This document shows positions 1 to 6,844 of a stretch of 43,325 bases of DNA, in pieces; positions within the stretch are counted from its first letter, which is position 1, and every line of letters starts with the position of its first letter. This DNA comes from a virus. Made by a program: the position numbers and the translations under genes. Location: positions 1 through 43,325 of IMG/VR virus record IMGVR_UViG_3300047494_000040. The stretch is one strand, 5' to 3'. The notes below the pieces were generated by a model. The model searched no databases, was not told where the DNA came from, and worked only from the letters and a program-made list of their open reading frames with translations.

Positions 1-131
1 CCGGCCTTAGCCTCGAGGGACATCGAGCTTACTTCGCCCAGTCCCTTCTTGACGTTGCCGAGGGCACCGACGGTCTTTTCCGTCCCCTTGATGCCTAAGT
101 TTACAAAAAGTTCTCCAATTTGTATTGTAAT
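1..131 (-). CDS. Tape measure protein, N-terminal fragment with variant leader (left allele)
   Basis: This is the 5' end of the tape-measure gene, whose full copy lies at 42020-43084; it runs off the left edge. From base 113 downward it is identical to that copy. Upstream the left allele replaces the GTG-AAT-ATA start with a 74-base longer leader. Read in frame, the leader gives ITIQIGEL, but no ATG, GTG or TTG is in frame before Met37 of the normal protein. ATT (129-131) or ATA (123-125) would have to initiate; the latter aligns with the GTG of the right allele. A Shine-Dalgarno-like AAGGGAGGG lies directly upstream at 135-143. Either a rare start codon is used or one base is wrong. The end at 131 is therefore tentative. 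Confidence 0.6.
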   Translation of the reverse strand, partial: MTIQIGELFVNLGIKGTEKTVGALGNVKKGLGEVSSMSLEAKA

Positions 132-195
132 ACCCTCCCTTAAGCGAATAAGCGAAGCGATGAAACTTCGCCATAAAACTCTTGGTTACTAATCT

Positions 196-749
196 TCACT
201 TGTTCAGCTCCATGTAAGCCGCCTCGTAGTCGCCCTTGAATTTAAGATAGTTAAGGGCTTGCAAGACCACGCGAGCATCTAATCTACTTACTTCCTCGTA
301 AGATCCATATCCGGCGTCTATCAGACGTAGGTGGATAAGAAGTGCGTCCTCCGAAGCCTCTATCCCCGGTCGCTTAGCAGAGTCGATAGGAACTGTCCGT
401 ACTCGGCATAGAGGCTCTTCACGAAAGGGTGGATATTCTCCTTTGCCACCTCCATGCAGACGGTCATGTAGTCGTTCCGCGCCGTTACAGGTTCGAATGT
501 TTTCGCATCTATCCTAAGATCGTTGTAGAGACAGTTCTTTAGGCATTCCCAAAGGCAGTTTTCTATCTTCTTTGATGAGAAGCCTAGACAGAAGAGATCC
601 TTGTACACGCTGGCCATTTCGGTAGAAGAGCTGATCATCACTGACTTTGCCTCCTCTAGAACGGCTTGATAAAGAGACCTGGCGGCCTCAAAAGGAGCCA
701 GGCCTATCTTCAACACTGCACCGCTGGGAAGTTTGACTTCCTTCATCAT
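196..749 (-). CDS. Tail assembly chaperone, predicted -1 frameshift product (lambda gpGT-like)
   Basis: Predicted fusion of about 184 residues. The first 109 codons are those of the 129-aa upstream frame; a -1 shift at CCCTTTC (423-429, codons CCT TTC) then continues in the overlapping frame to TGA at 196-198. The second frame has no convincing start of its own but reads as protein (residues such as EASEDALLIHLRLIDAG and VVLQALNYLKFKG) and stays open back past the slippery site. This layout, two overlapping frames between tube and tape measure, is the conserved tail chaperone arrangement of long-tailed phages (lambda G and GT). The fusion should bind the tape measure and tube during tail assembly in the cytoplasm. 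A second copy of this end lies at 43081-43325. Confidence 0.78.
355..429 (-). promoter_or_regulatory. Programmed -1 ribosomal frameshift signal
   Basis: The minus strand carries CCCTTTC at 429-423 in the phase X XXY YYZ of the 129-aa frame (CA[C CCT TTC]). Six bases downstream begins AGCCTCTAT (416-408), which pairs perfectly with ATAGAGGCT (363-355) to form a 9-bp stem around a 44-base loop. The right arm overlaps the TAG of the unshifted frame. Slippery heptamer, 5-9 base spacer and stable stem are the standard parts of a -1 frameshift signal. All parts recur in the right terminal copy (43240-43314). The shift itself is inferred. Confidence 0.75.
360..749 (-). CDS. Tail assembly chaperone, unshifted product (gpG-like)
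   Basis: A 129-residue protein made by normal termination at TAG (360-362). It starts at ATGATG, the first ATG overlapping the TGA of the tube gene (ATGA), so translation is probably coupled to the tube. It is largely helical with no membrane segment. Its position directly after the tube and before the tape measure, together with the -1 frameshift signal inside it, matches the major tail chaperone of siphoviruses and myoviruses, which coats the tape measure and is absent from the virion. There is no strong sequence motif, so the call rests on context and on the frameshift architecture. Confidence 0.78.
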   Translation of the reverse strand: MMKEVKLPSGAVLKIGLAPFEAARSLYQAVLEEAKSVMISSSTEMASVYKDLFCLGFSSKKIENCLWECLKNCLYNDLRIDAKTFEPVTARNDYMTVCMEVAKENIHPFVKSLYAEYGQFLSTLLSDRG

Positions 750-1204
750 GTGCTCAAGACTCTGGGTGCGTTGCTAAACTTGAGCGTGTACATGGCGATC
801 GACTGTTCGGTCTCGCCTTCCACGTTGCTCTTGCCCTCTGGTATCTTAACGAAAATACCGCCTGACATGATGTACTGATCAGAGGTGATGTTGCCCGCGC
901 CATCCCCGATCTTCTTAATGAACACCCCGGTCATGAGTGCGAAGCCCGCGAAGTTCGCCTGCTGAGAAGCGAGCAATCCGTTTAAGAACTGATCGTCAGC
1001 AGAGTTACGAATGATTCGAAGCTTAACTTCGCACTGCTTGCCACTCTCGTTTAACCCGTAGATGCTGTTTCCATTCTTCCCGGTCTTGACGTTCGCGATG
1101 TCGTTGGGGAATGAGAGCTCAACACAGTTAGAGTCAGCCAGCCCGGTTAAGAGCTGGTTGTTGATGGTGATGGTATCCTGTCCTGATAAAGCAATTACGC
1201 TCAT
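746..1204 (-). CDS. Tail tube protein
   Basis: 152 residues, starting at ATG 1204 with a purine-rich ribosome site (AAAGGAGATATAAG) just upstream. It follows the sheath gene by 18 bases and overlaps the chaperone by ATGA, the conserved order sheath-tube-chaperone-tape measure. The sequence is beta-rich, with segments such as VELSFPNDIANVKTGKNG and MYTLKFSNAPRVLST, resembling the small tube proteins paired with DUF3383 sheaths (KPP10 ORF10-like). It would form hexameric rings of the inner tube through which DNA passes. No cysteine-rich or catalytic motif is present, as expected for a structural protein. Confidence 0.82.
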   Translation of the reverse strand: MSVIALSGQDTITINNQLLTGLADSNCVELSFPNDIANVKTGKNGNSIYGLNESGKQCEVKLRIIRNSADDQFLNGLLASQQANFAGFALMTGVFIKKIGDGAGNITSDQYIMSGGIFVKIPEGKSNVEGETEQSIAMYTLKFSNAPRVLST

Positions 1205-1228
1205 CTTATATCTCCTTTAAAAGTTTGA

Positions 1229-2710
1229 TCACTGATTCACATAAACGATGACGGATGTGCTCTGGATCGCTCCGGCGTACTTGATCGCCATCTGAACCAA
1301 AGGAGCCTGTCTCGCCACACGGGCCGCCTGCGACTGGAGTGAGATGGGCTGTGAGTAGATGTAGTACCCGCGCTGTGCGACGTTCTTCACGAGGCTGCTG
1401 ATGTTCCCGAAGGTAGTCGCACTGTTCCAGGTTCCGGGAGCCAAGAACTGGTTGGCCACGGCCTGTTCACAGACTGCTCGGTAAGCACCTTTAAGTCCGT
1501 CCATTCCGATTTCGGTCTGGGGAATCTTAGTGTTGGTGGTCGCGAGGTAATTGAAACCTGCAACTTGGAGAGCACCGGCGAACCACTGTAGGTTGTACTG
1601 GTTGTCGAAGAAGTCGTTGAGGCCTGAACAGAACACCTTGCTTACACCTTGTAGGCTTGGGTATGTGTCCGCACCGGCTGCCACGGCTTGGGTCAACAAG
1701 GTCTGTGTGAGGTTGGGATCCGGAGATATTGCGGCGAGCGTCTTTAGGTGCATGGTCTGAGTGGTGTTGCTTCCTGTGAAAACTGTCGATAGCCCGAGGC
1801 CAGCGTACGCCGCCATAAAGGTGAGTGCTGTGGCCAACACGTCGTCGTAGAACAGGCAGCGAGTCTGTGTGAAGCTTGCTTGCTGAATTACCGCGCATCT
1901 TCCGTTTGAAGCTACGTCGGCGGCGGTGTAGGTCACATCGAACAATAGTTTATTCATGGACTGTATCACAGAGGCAGCTAGGAGCAGCACGGCCTGCGTG
2001 CACACTTCGCTCGCCATCACTCCGAAGTACTGAACGAGTGTCGAGCTCCTGATTATCGCTTGATCCAAGGTTTCACCGGTGGAGCTACCCACGATGGTGG
2101 TCGCCACTGTAGGCGTGATCGCAACCGCTGCGCTGTCGGCCAAGGTGTCGGTGGTGACAGTCATGAGGGCAGCCGCTCCGGACACTCCTACGAAGTTCAC
2201 CTGGAAGCTAGCGATGGCTCCGTTGGCTTGGTATGTGGCATTAGTAACCGTGGCTGTCGTCAAACCGGTGATCGCCCTGATTGAGGTTTGGATCACGGAT
2301 GATATCGCGTTCCAGGCCATCGAAGTGCTATTGCTGGCTGAGTATGTGAGGACGAAGGCGCCTGTGGATGCGGGCAATCCGCCTGTGCTCAAGGGGATAG
2401 TCACCGTCTGCTGGGCCACCTGCGCAGTGGACAGGAACGGGATGATCACGAGGTATCCGCCTCCAAGCAAGATGTTCGGCTGCTGAGAGAACACGGCGTT
2501 GGCCATGGCGTATGTGTTGCTGCCAGTTCCGAAGTCCGTCGCCACCTGCGTGGGCGAGGTGTAGATCTTGTAACCTAGGGTCCCGAAGGTAGCGAGATTG
2601 ACCGTATCCCTGCTGATGATGGCGAGGTTACTTGTGTTGTACGCACCGATGCCTGGTTGCGGTGTCGCGATCGAGATGTTTATTATATTTGTAAGCGCTA
2701 GCTGAGACAT
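1229..2710 (-). CDS. Contractile tail sheath protein (DUF3383 family)
   Basis: 493 residues from ATG 2710. The N-terminus (LTNIINISIATPQPGIGAYN, then TSNLAIISRD) and the segment NAVFSQQPNILLGGGYLVII are typical of the DUF3383 sheath family. The middle holds the Ser/Thr/Ala-rich insertion domain; the C-terminus (about residues 400-493) carries the conserved beta and helix elements that link neighbouring subunits. The sheath surrounds the tube and contracts to drive it through the cell envelope, and it is the main evidence that this phage is a myovirus. It lies between the tail terminator (13 bases upstream) and the tube. Confidence 0.93.
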   Translation of the reverse strand: MSQLALTNIINISIATPQPGIGAYNTSNLAIISRDTVNLATFGTLGYKIYTSPTQVATDFGTGSNTYAMANAVFSQQPNILLGGGYLVIIPFLSTAQVAQQTVTIPLSTGGLPASTGAFVLTYSASNSTSMAWNAISSVIQTSIRAITGLTTATVTNATYQANGAIASFQVNFVGVSGAAALMTVTTDTLADSAAVAITPTVATTIVGSSTGETLDQAIIRSSTLVQYFGVMASEVCTQAVLLLAASVIQSMNKLLFDVTYTAADVASNGRCAVIQQASFTQTRCLFYDDVLATALTFMAAYAGLGLSTVFTGSNTTQTMHLKTLAAISPDPNLTQTLLTQAVAAGADTYPSLQGVSKVFCSGLNDFFDNQYNLQWFAGALQVAGFNYLATTNTKIPQTEIGMDGLKGAYRAVCEQAVANQFLAPGTWNSATTFGNISSLVKNVAQRGYYIYSQPISLQSQAARVARQAPLVQMAIKYAGAIQSTSVIVYVNQ

Positions 2711-2723
2711 TTAATGTCCTCCA

Positions 2724-3491
2724 TCAAGGGTTATTGTTTACCTGAGGCGTAGAGAACGTCGAGAAGTAAGGCACTGCAACCGTCTTCACGTAGCAGTATT
2801 GGATAGCCACCGATATGTTGAACCGGTAGGGTATCGCGGCGCCGTCCTCGTTCGAGAGGTTCACGAACTGTGCCCCTGGTGGGAGTTTTCCTATATAAAA
2901 GCTGTTCGCCTCTTGCTGAGAGCGCGAATAGTCACTGTTCAATGCGAGGATCACTTCCTCTTTTCTGTCCCTAGCTTCGCCGTCCCTGCTTATCACGTCA
3001 AGCTGAAGCTGTGCGTACATGTTAACAGACTGCTGTGAGTTCAGGCCAGAGCCAGAACCGTCGGAAGTGTTTATGCTGGCGAAGGGCTTGGCTGACATTA
3101 CTGCAACCGCGACATAGAGTCCTGCGTCGGTGGGCTGCATAATCTTTTGGTTCCATAGATACACGCGACCGTTGGCTAGGCCCATGGAAGTCTGGATCAC
3201 ATCACAGAACAACTCCAGCGGGTTAGCAACCAGGATCTGGGTTGTGCCGATAGCTCCTAAGCTGTCCTTTGCCTGGATGGTGTCATACATCTGATTCGCT
3301 AGTGCGTACTTGCCGCCGTTAACGAAAGGAGGAGCCGTATAGAGCCCGGTCGTGGAGTTTATCGATCCACCGGCACCGATAGGATTGGTCTTAACCGAAT
3401 ATGTGTAGGGAGCAGTGCCGCCAGATGCAGTAAACCCTGCCTGAAGGTTTACTCCCAATGCAGTCTTGCTCTGGGTGATCGTTATACTCAT
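2724..3491 (-). CDS. Tail terminator/neck protein with N-terminal Ig-like domain
   Basis: 255 residues, start ATG 3491 overlapping the preceding TGA (ATGA). The open frame extends 54 codons further upstream, but that part lies wholly inside the preceding gene and reads as Arg/Ser-rich noise. Residues 1 to about 85 form a beta-sandwich-like unit with SGGTAPYTYSV and GGSINSTTGLYTAP, a bacterial Ig-like signature. The remainder (about 90-255), with DVIQTSMGLANGRVYLWNQK and a C-terminal beta region, resembles phage neck terminator proteins (gp12-like) that cap the tail tube. The Ig-like addition is unusual here. An 18-base stretch coding for its motif recurs exactly in the baseplate J gene. Confidence 0.72.
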   Translation of the reverse strand: MSITITQSKTALGVNLQAGFTASGGTAPYTYSVKTNPIGAGGSINSTTGLYTAPPFVNGGKYALANQMYDTIQAKDSLGAIGTTQILVANPLELFCDVIQTSMGLANGRVYLWNQKIMQPTDAGLYVAVAVMSAKPFASINTSDGSGSGLNSQQSVNMYAQLQLDVISRDGEARDRKEEVILALNSDYSRSQQEANSFYIGKLPPGAQFVNLSNEDGAAIPYRFNISVAIQYCYVKTVAVPYFSTFSTPQVNNNP

Positions 3492-3886
3492 GGACCCACC
3501 CCAGTATAGTCTTGTATTAGGTGATATGAGACGTATCCGTAAAGGGCGTAATCCGTTCTCGACATGACTCTGGTCTGCTTTCCCATCCAGATGACCACAT
3601 CGTCGACTTGGAGAGTGAGAGAGGGATCTGCGTGAAGCTCGTACCAGCTCCATGCGCGCTGACCTTCAGGCAATAGCATGAGCCTTCGTTCCGTGTATGG
3701 TTGAATCAGTCCACGGAAGTTTAGCGGTTGTGTCGTTGACTTCTCGAGGGCCTGAAATCCGGAAACAGATTTAGTTAACAGGTTGAACACCATCGGCTGG
3801 AAATAGTCCTGGATGGCTCCACTCACGTCTGGCAGGGTACCATTCTTATAAAACAGTGGTTTAGACGAGGCGTTGCTCATGCTCAT
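3488..3886 (-). CDS. Head-tail joining (neck) protein
   Basis: 132 residues, start ATG 3886 overlapping the upstream TGA. It contains aromatic-rich beta segments (QRAWSWYELHADP, VDDVVIWMGKQTRVMSRTDY), compatible with the small beta-barrel head-closure or tail-joining proteins of this position. In phages with DUF3383 sheaths this slot, between the gpG-like morphogenesis protein and the tail terminator, holds a neck component. I do not recognise a named family with confidence. ATGA overlaps on both sides indicate translational coupling through the connector genes. Confidence 0.6.
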   Translation of the reverse strand: MSMSNASSKPLFYKNGTLPDVSGAIQDYFQPMVFNLLTKSVSGFQALEKSTTQPLNFRGLIQPYTERRLMLLPEGQRAWSWYELHADPSLTLQVDDVVIWMGKQTRVMSRTDYALYGYVSYHLIQDYTGVGP

Positions 3887-4356
3887 TTGACGTCACTCGA
3901 AATTGAATCGCGGAGCTGCCCTGTGTCTTGCAGTATCTTCCCGCCCTCGTTTTTGTAACTAGGTGTTTTCCACGCCGGCCACTTGCCGTCACCACCGGTG
4001 TCAAACGCCTCTAACACTATCTGCTCGGCAAGCTTCCCTAGTTTCTTTAACCATGGGAGCATGGTCTTTTGTTTTGCGACCTGGTCTAGCGCCTCTTTAT
4101 CCAAAGCTCCGGACGACTCTATTTTCTTGTCTAAATTTTCGGCTATAGGAACCCTAAGAAATGACCTCATCGGCATTTTCCCGCCGCCGAATTCGTGTAT
4201 CGCTCCGATGGTGGCGTTTGACTGGCCGACCTTGCCGCTTCCGCGCATGGCCTTAGCGCCGAGCACGCCGACGCGCACCCTGTGCATGTTGTCCTTCAGC
4301 GCGACGATCAGGTTGTCCATAACCTTGGTATCGAGCTTAACGTCATCATCAGCCAT
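3883..4356 (-). CDS. Virion morphogenesis protein (Mu gpG / phage_tail_S-like)
   Basis: 157 residues. The chosen start, ATG 4356 (MADDDVKL), overlaps the upstream TAA (TAATG); the frame extends 18 codons further but inside the preceding gene. The family signature is clear: GAIHEFGG, then MPMRSFLRVP, and near the C-terminus DTGQLRDSI. These are hallmarks of the Mu gpG / HK97 gp10-like group, which act in tail completion or head-tail joining. A central helical region (LDQVAKQKTMLPWLKKLG) lies between them. It sits between the DUF4054 connector and the neck protein, the usual order. Confidence 0.8.
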   Translation of the reverse strand: MADDDVKLDTKVMDNLIVALKDNMHRVRVGVLGAKAMRGSGKVGQSNATIGAIHEFGGGKMPMRSFLRVPIAENLDKKIESSGALDKEALDQVAKQKTMLPWLKKLGKLAEQIVLEAFDTGGDGKWPAWKTPSYKNEGGKILQDTGQLRDSISSDVK

Positions 4357-4865
4357 TACGGTTTTGTGAACCCCGCTACCACAAACATCTGTCCGCAGAG
4401 TTGTGGCCATAAGAGCTGTAGGTACTGGGCACCGTAGTTAGTCTTCGTGTACTGCATGAGGGCCGGATTATCTATAATCCTCTGAGGTATGGTGAAGGAC
4501 TCGGATACGTTCCCAACACTCTTTGAGTTCTGGGCCCAGTTGTACTGTCCGTTAATGCCCTGAGAGGAAGCACGTAAGTTTAATACGAGAAAGTGTGCGG
4601 ACAGCAAATTAAAGGCTATCTGATACTGTGTCTGGTTTGACCACTGGTTCTGATTCACGACCATGTCGGCCATGTTAAATGCGTTAGTTATGTCACTTGA
4701 TGTGATCCCGAGGTTCGGGTCATTGCTGTAAGGAAAGTCCCTTTGGAACTGTGTCTGAAATTGTACTACGGTTGAATCGACATAGGGTCCGTTCCATGTG
4801 GTATTGCATGTACCGCACGTGGCCCCGCTACCCCATATACCGCAGATGTCGCACCACCACCACAC
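4356..4865 (-). CDS. Head-tail connector (DUF4054-like) with N-terminal zinc knuckle
   Basis: 169 residues, starting at GTG 4865, with AGAGGAG 9 bases upstream. The body (about 25-169) matches DUF4054 head-tail connectors: the region FQRDFPYSNDPNLGITSSDI, a helical middle, and YGAQYLQLL near the end. Unusually it is preceded by WWWCDICGIW and CGTC, giving Cys5-x2-Cys8-x8-Cys17-x2-Cys20, a four-cysteine zinc-knuckle arrangement. The homologous connectors I know of begin directly with the helical domain. Whether the cysteines bind metal is inferred. Confidence 0.75.
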   Translation of the reverse strand: MWWWCDICGIWGSGATCGTCNTTWNGPYVDSTVVQFQTQFQRDFPYSNDPNLGITSSDITNAFNMADMVVNQNQWSNQTQYQIAFNLLSAHFLVLNLRASSQGINGQYNWAQNSKSVGNVSESFTIPQRIIDNPALMQYTKTNYGAQYLQLLWPQLCGQMFVVAGFTKP

Positions 4866-4888
4866 GTTAGTCTACTCCTCTGTCTAAG

Positions 4889-4923
4889 TAAAACGCCCGG
4901 AGGATCCATCATCACCCCGGGCG
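4889..4923 (-). terminator. Intrinsic terminator after the capsid gene
   Basis: On the minus strand CGCCCGG (4923-4917) pairs with CCGGGCG (4900-4894) around a 16-base loop and is followed by TTTTAC (4893-4888). The hairpin sits in the only sizeable gap of the head module, just downstream of the capsid gene. It could reduce read-through into the connector genes so that capsid is made in excess, which is inference. Confidence 0.72.
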
Positions 4924-4945
4924 CCTTGATTTCAAACGCTAGGGC

Positions 4946-6028
4946 TTAGTATCCGAAGTAGTAGAGCTCTGCGGGTCTGTAAGCCAATACTCCTGTGAAC
5001 TGACCGTAACCAGCGTTTTGGAACATGAAATTATCCAAAGAGTTGGCCAAGGTGTTCGTGTAGTCCAAAGGGATGTCCATTCTGATCGACTCTTCGTCGT
5101 AGTTCAGGAAGCAGTACATCGCTGTGGTTGCCTGTGAGGGCAATGCTCCGCCGGCATTCGCAACGTCTGCGTAAGCCAAGGGGAGGATCTTAAAGTTCTT
5201 ATTCCTGGTGATGATTTGGAAACCTTCTTCCAAGAGAGCAAGAACAGACTTCAATGGGAACTGAGGACTTGACTGAACTGCTAAACCGTTGAAGTCCGAC
5301 TCAGGGATCACCAAGTGAGTGGGATAGGCGGTGTAGTTACAGTTCTTGCGATATGCCTGAACGGCAGCTTGCTGGAATGTAGCGAGCTGTGTGTAGGTCA
5401 TCTGGCTCAATTTTGTGGTCAACAAGGTGGTATCGAACTGACCGATAGCTTGATTGAGTAAACCTAAACAAGCTCCGCCTGTGCTGTTCTGTCCGCGTGC
5501 TCCTAAGAAAGCCACACGTTGGATACCAAGGTCCCAGTTGCGCTTGCGGGATTTCTCTTTCGCAGCGACCAGGTCCCAGTTTCCGGATTTGGCAGCGAGC
5601 TCGAGATCGAAGATGCTCCAACCGCAGCTCTTCGCCCAGTTGTTCACCTTGATGTTCAGAGCGTCGACGCCAGCATCACCGACTGACATGCGAGTGTTGG
5701 CAGCACCAGTGTTAATGATACCTGACTCGAACGCGTCAGCGATGTCGAACGAGCGATAGGTGGTCAAGTTCGAGGACCATGTTCCTTCGCCGACTTTGAT
5801 TGGAAGATAATCTGCGGGAGCGATCTCATAGAGCTTCTGCTCGGAGACCTTCTTCACGATAGTGGTCAAGGTCGTGATGTTGACCTCGTATCCAAGAGCG
5901 TTTCCAAATCTCTCGTTGATCAGCTTCTGTGTGTAGTCAGCGTGATATTTCTCGTTAGGTGTCAATGTGATCGGCTTTCCGGTCAGGTCACTGACGATGG
6001 TTGGTTGTTTCATTTTGCGAAGACCCAT
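4946..6028 (-). CDS. Major capsid protein (HK97 fold, DUF2184-like)
   Basis: 360 residues from ATG 6028, with an AGGGGAA-type ribosome site upstream. Length, position after scaffold/protease and decoration protein, and sequence identify the capsid: a helical N-terminal arm, VGEGTWSSNLTTYRSFDIAD, the E-loop/spine region around LELAAKSGNWDLVAAKEKSR, and a C-terminal P-domain ending in AYRPAELYYFGY. This resembles the DUF2184 capsid group commonly found with DUF1073 portals. No separate N-terminal delta domain is seen, consistent with a separate scaffold encoded upstream. A terminator-like hairpin follows it. Confidence 0.92.
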   Translation of the reverse strand: MGLRKMKQPTIVSDLTGKPITLTPNEKYHADYTQKLINERFGNALGYEVNITTLTTIVKKVSEQKLYEIAPADYLPIKVGEGTWSSNLTTYRSFDIADAFESGIINTGAANTRMSVGDAGVDALNIKVNNWAKSCGWSIFDLELAAKSGNWDLVAAKEKSRKRNWDLGIQRVAFLGARGQNSTGGACLGLLNQAIGQFDTTLLTTKLSQMTYTQLATFQQAAVQAYRKNCNYTAYPTHLVIPESDFNGLAVQSSPQFPLKSVLALLEEGFQIITRNKNFKILPLAYADVANAGGALPSQATTAMYCFLNYDEESIRMDIPLDYTNTLANSLDNFMFQNAGYGQFTGVLAYRPAELYYFGY

Positions 6029-6052
6029 ATAATTTTCCCCTGTTCCTTTCTA

Positions 6053-6814
6053 TTAAGCGGTTGCGTAAGCGACGTTAGGCACGAGCATTACTCTAATGGG
6101 GCCAGCAGAAGCGGCTCCGTCGATTGCTGTTCCAACGAATGTTGCGGTGTTGCCTGTAGCTTGAACTCCGCCGAAGTAGGTAGGATCCACGCAGACTTGT
6201 GCCATCTGAGTGATAGCGCCTGTTGCGAAGCACCAGATAACAGTTCCCCACATTGCCACTTCAAGGTTCTGACCGGCAACGTACTGTATATCCTTCACGT
6301 TGAACTTCACCGCTCCGAACACTGGGTCGCCCTTAGCAGCAATTGGCTGAACCTGAGGAATGCCGCCGCTCGTACTGGCCACGATCTTAACGAAGGTTCC
6401 AGGATAGATTGGTGCGGTCACCGATGCAGCGACTTGGCATGCGATCACGTTGGTGGAACCCACTGAGAGATCCACTACGCCTACGATCTGTGATTGTGCG
6501 AACTGGTTCTGCTGGTTGCCTGGCTCGGTGAGCACTGTCAATTGCGCTGAGTTGGCTGTTGCGTTACCGTTACCTGTATCGGTTGCCACTACCACATAGA
6601 AGTAGCTTGTCCCGCCGAGCAGACCTGAGTCGCTCAATGTGAGGGCTGTCTGACCGGAGAGGATACTGGCCGCTCCAGGTGTAAAGCCTGTGGTGGTTGA
6701 ACGGTACCATTGGTATGTGTATGGACCTGTTCCGCCGGTTGCTACTGCGCTTGTCAAACTTGCTGTGGTGACGCCGATCAGCGTCTTTGTAAGTGCTCCT
6801 GCTGCGTAAGTCAT
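6053..6814 (-). CDS. Capsid decoration/fibre protein with N-terminal Ig/fibronectin-like domain
   Basis: 253 residues from ATG 6814. Residues about 1-95 read as an Ig or fibronectin type III-like beta sandwich: GGTGPYTYQWYRSTT, then LLGGTSYFYVVVATDT, then ANSAQLTVL. The C-terminal part (about 105-253), rich in beta strands and small residues (VGSTNVIACQVAAS, WGTVIWCFATGAI), resembles small head-decoration proteins that bind the capsid surface. It lies directly upstream of the capsid gene, the usual place for decoration proteins. The Ig domain probably projects outward and may bind cell surfaces or environmental polysaccharides, as proposed for other phage Ig domains (inference). Confidence 0.75.
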   Translation of the reverse strand: MTYAAGALTKTLIGVTTASLTSAVATGGTGPYTYQWYRSTTTGFTPGAASILSGQTALTLSDSGLLGGTSYFYVVVATDTGNGNATANSAQLTVLTEPGNQQNQFAQSQIVGVVDLSVGSTNVIACQVAASVTAPIYPGTFVKIVASTSGGIPQVQPIAAKGDPVFGAVKFNVKDIQYVAGQNLEVAMWGTVIWCFATGAITQMAQVCVDPTYFGGVQATGNTATFVGTAIDGAASAGPIRVMLVPNVAYATA

Positions 6815-6844
6815 CGTCTATTTCCTTTCGTGATTTCTGTTTTT

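Larger units (their letters stand above)
1..440. repeat. Left copy of the terminal redundancy
   Basis: Bases 1-113 are identical to 42960-43072 and bases 196-440 match 43081-43325 with one substitution (g at 313, a at 43198). Between them the left copy has 82 bases (114-195) where the right copy has 8 (43073-43080). Same-orientation repeats at both ends mean the molecule or assembly closes on itself. Because the copies differ, they look like two alleles of one locus (mixed population or related strains) rather than an exact packaged direct repeat. The non-redundant circle is 42,885 or 42,959 bases depending on the allele. Confidence 0.93.

Noticed and set aside
360-372. Second slippery site CCGGGGATAG at the end of the unshifted chaperone frame
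   Set aside because: It allows single-tRNA slippage at the stop but is not an X XXY YYZ heptamer, and it lies inside the distal stem arm. The upstream CCCTTTC with its spacer fits better.
1-440. Exact packaged direct terminal repeats
   Set aside because: The two ends differ by a 74-base block and one substitution. Redundant ends of a circular or permuted genome with two alleles explain them better.
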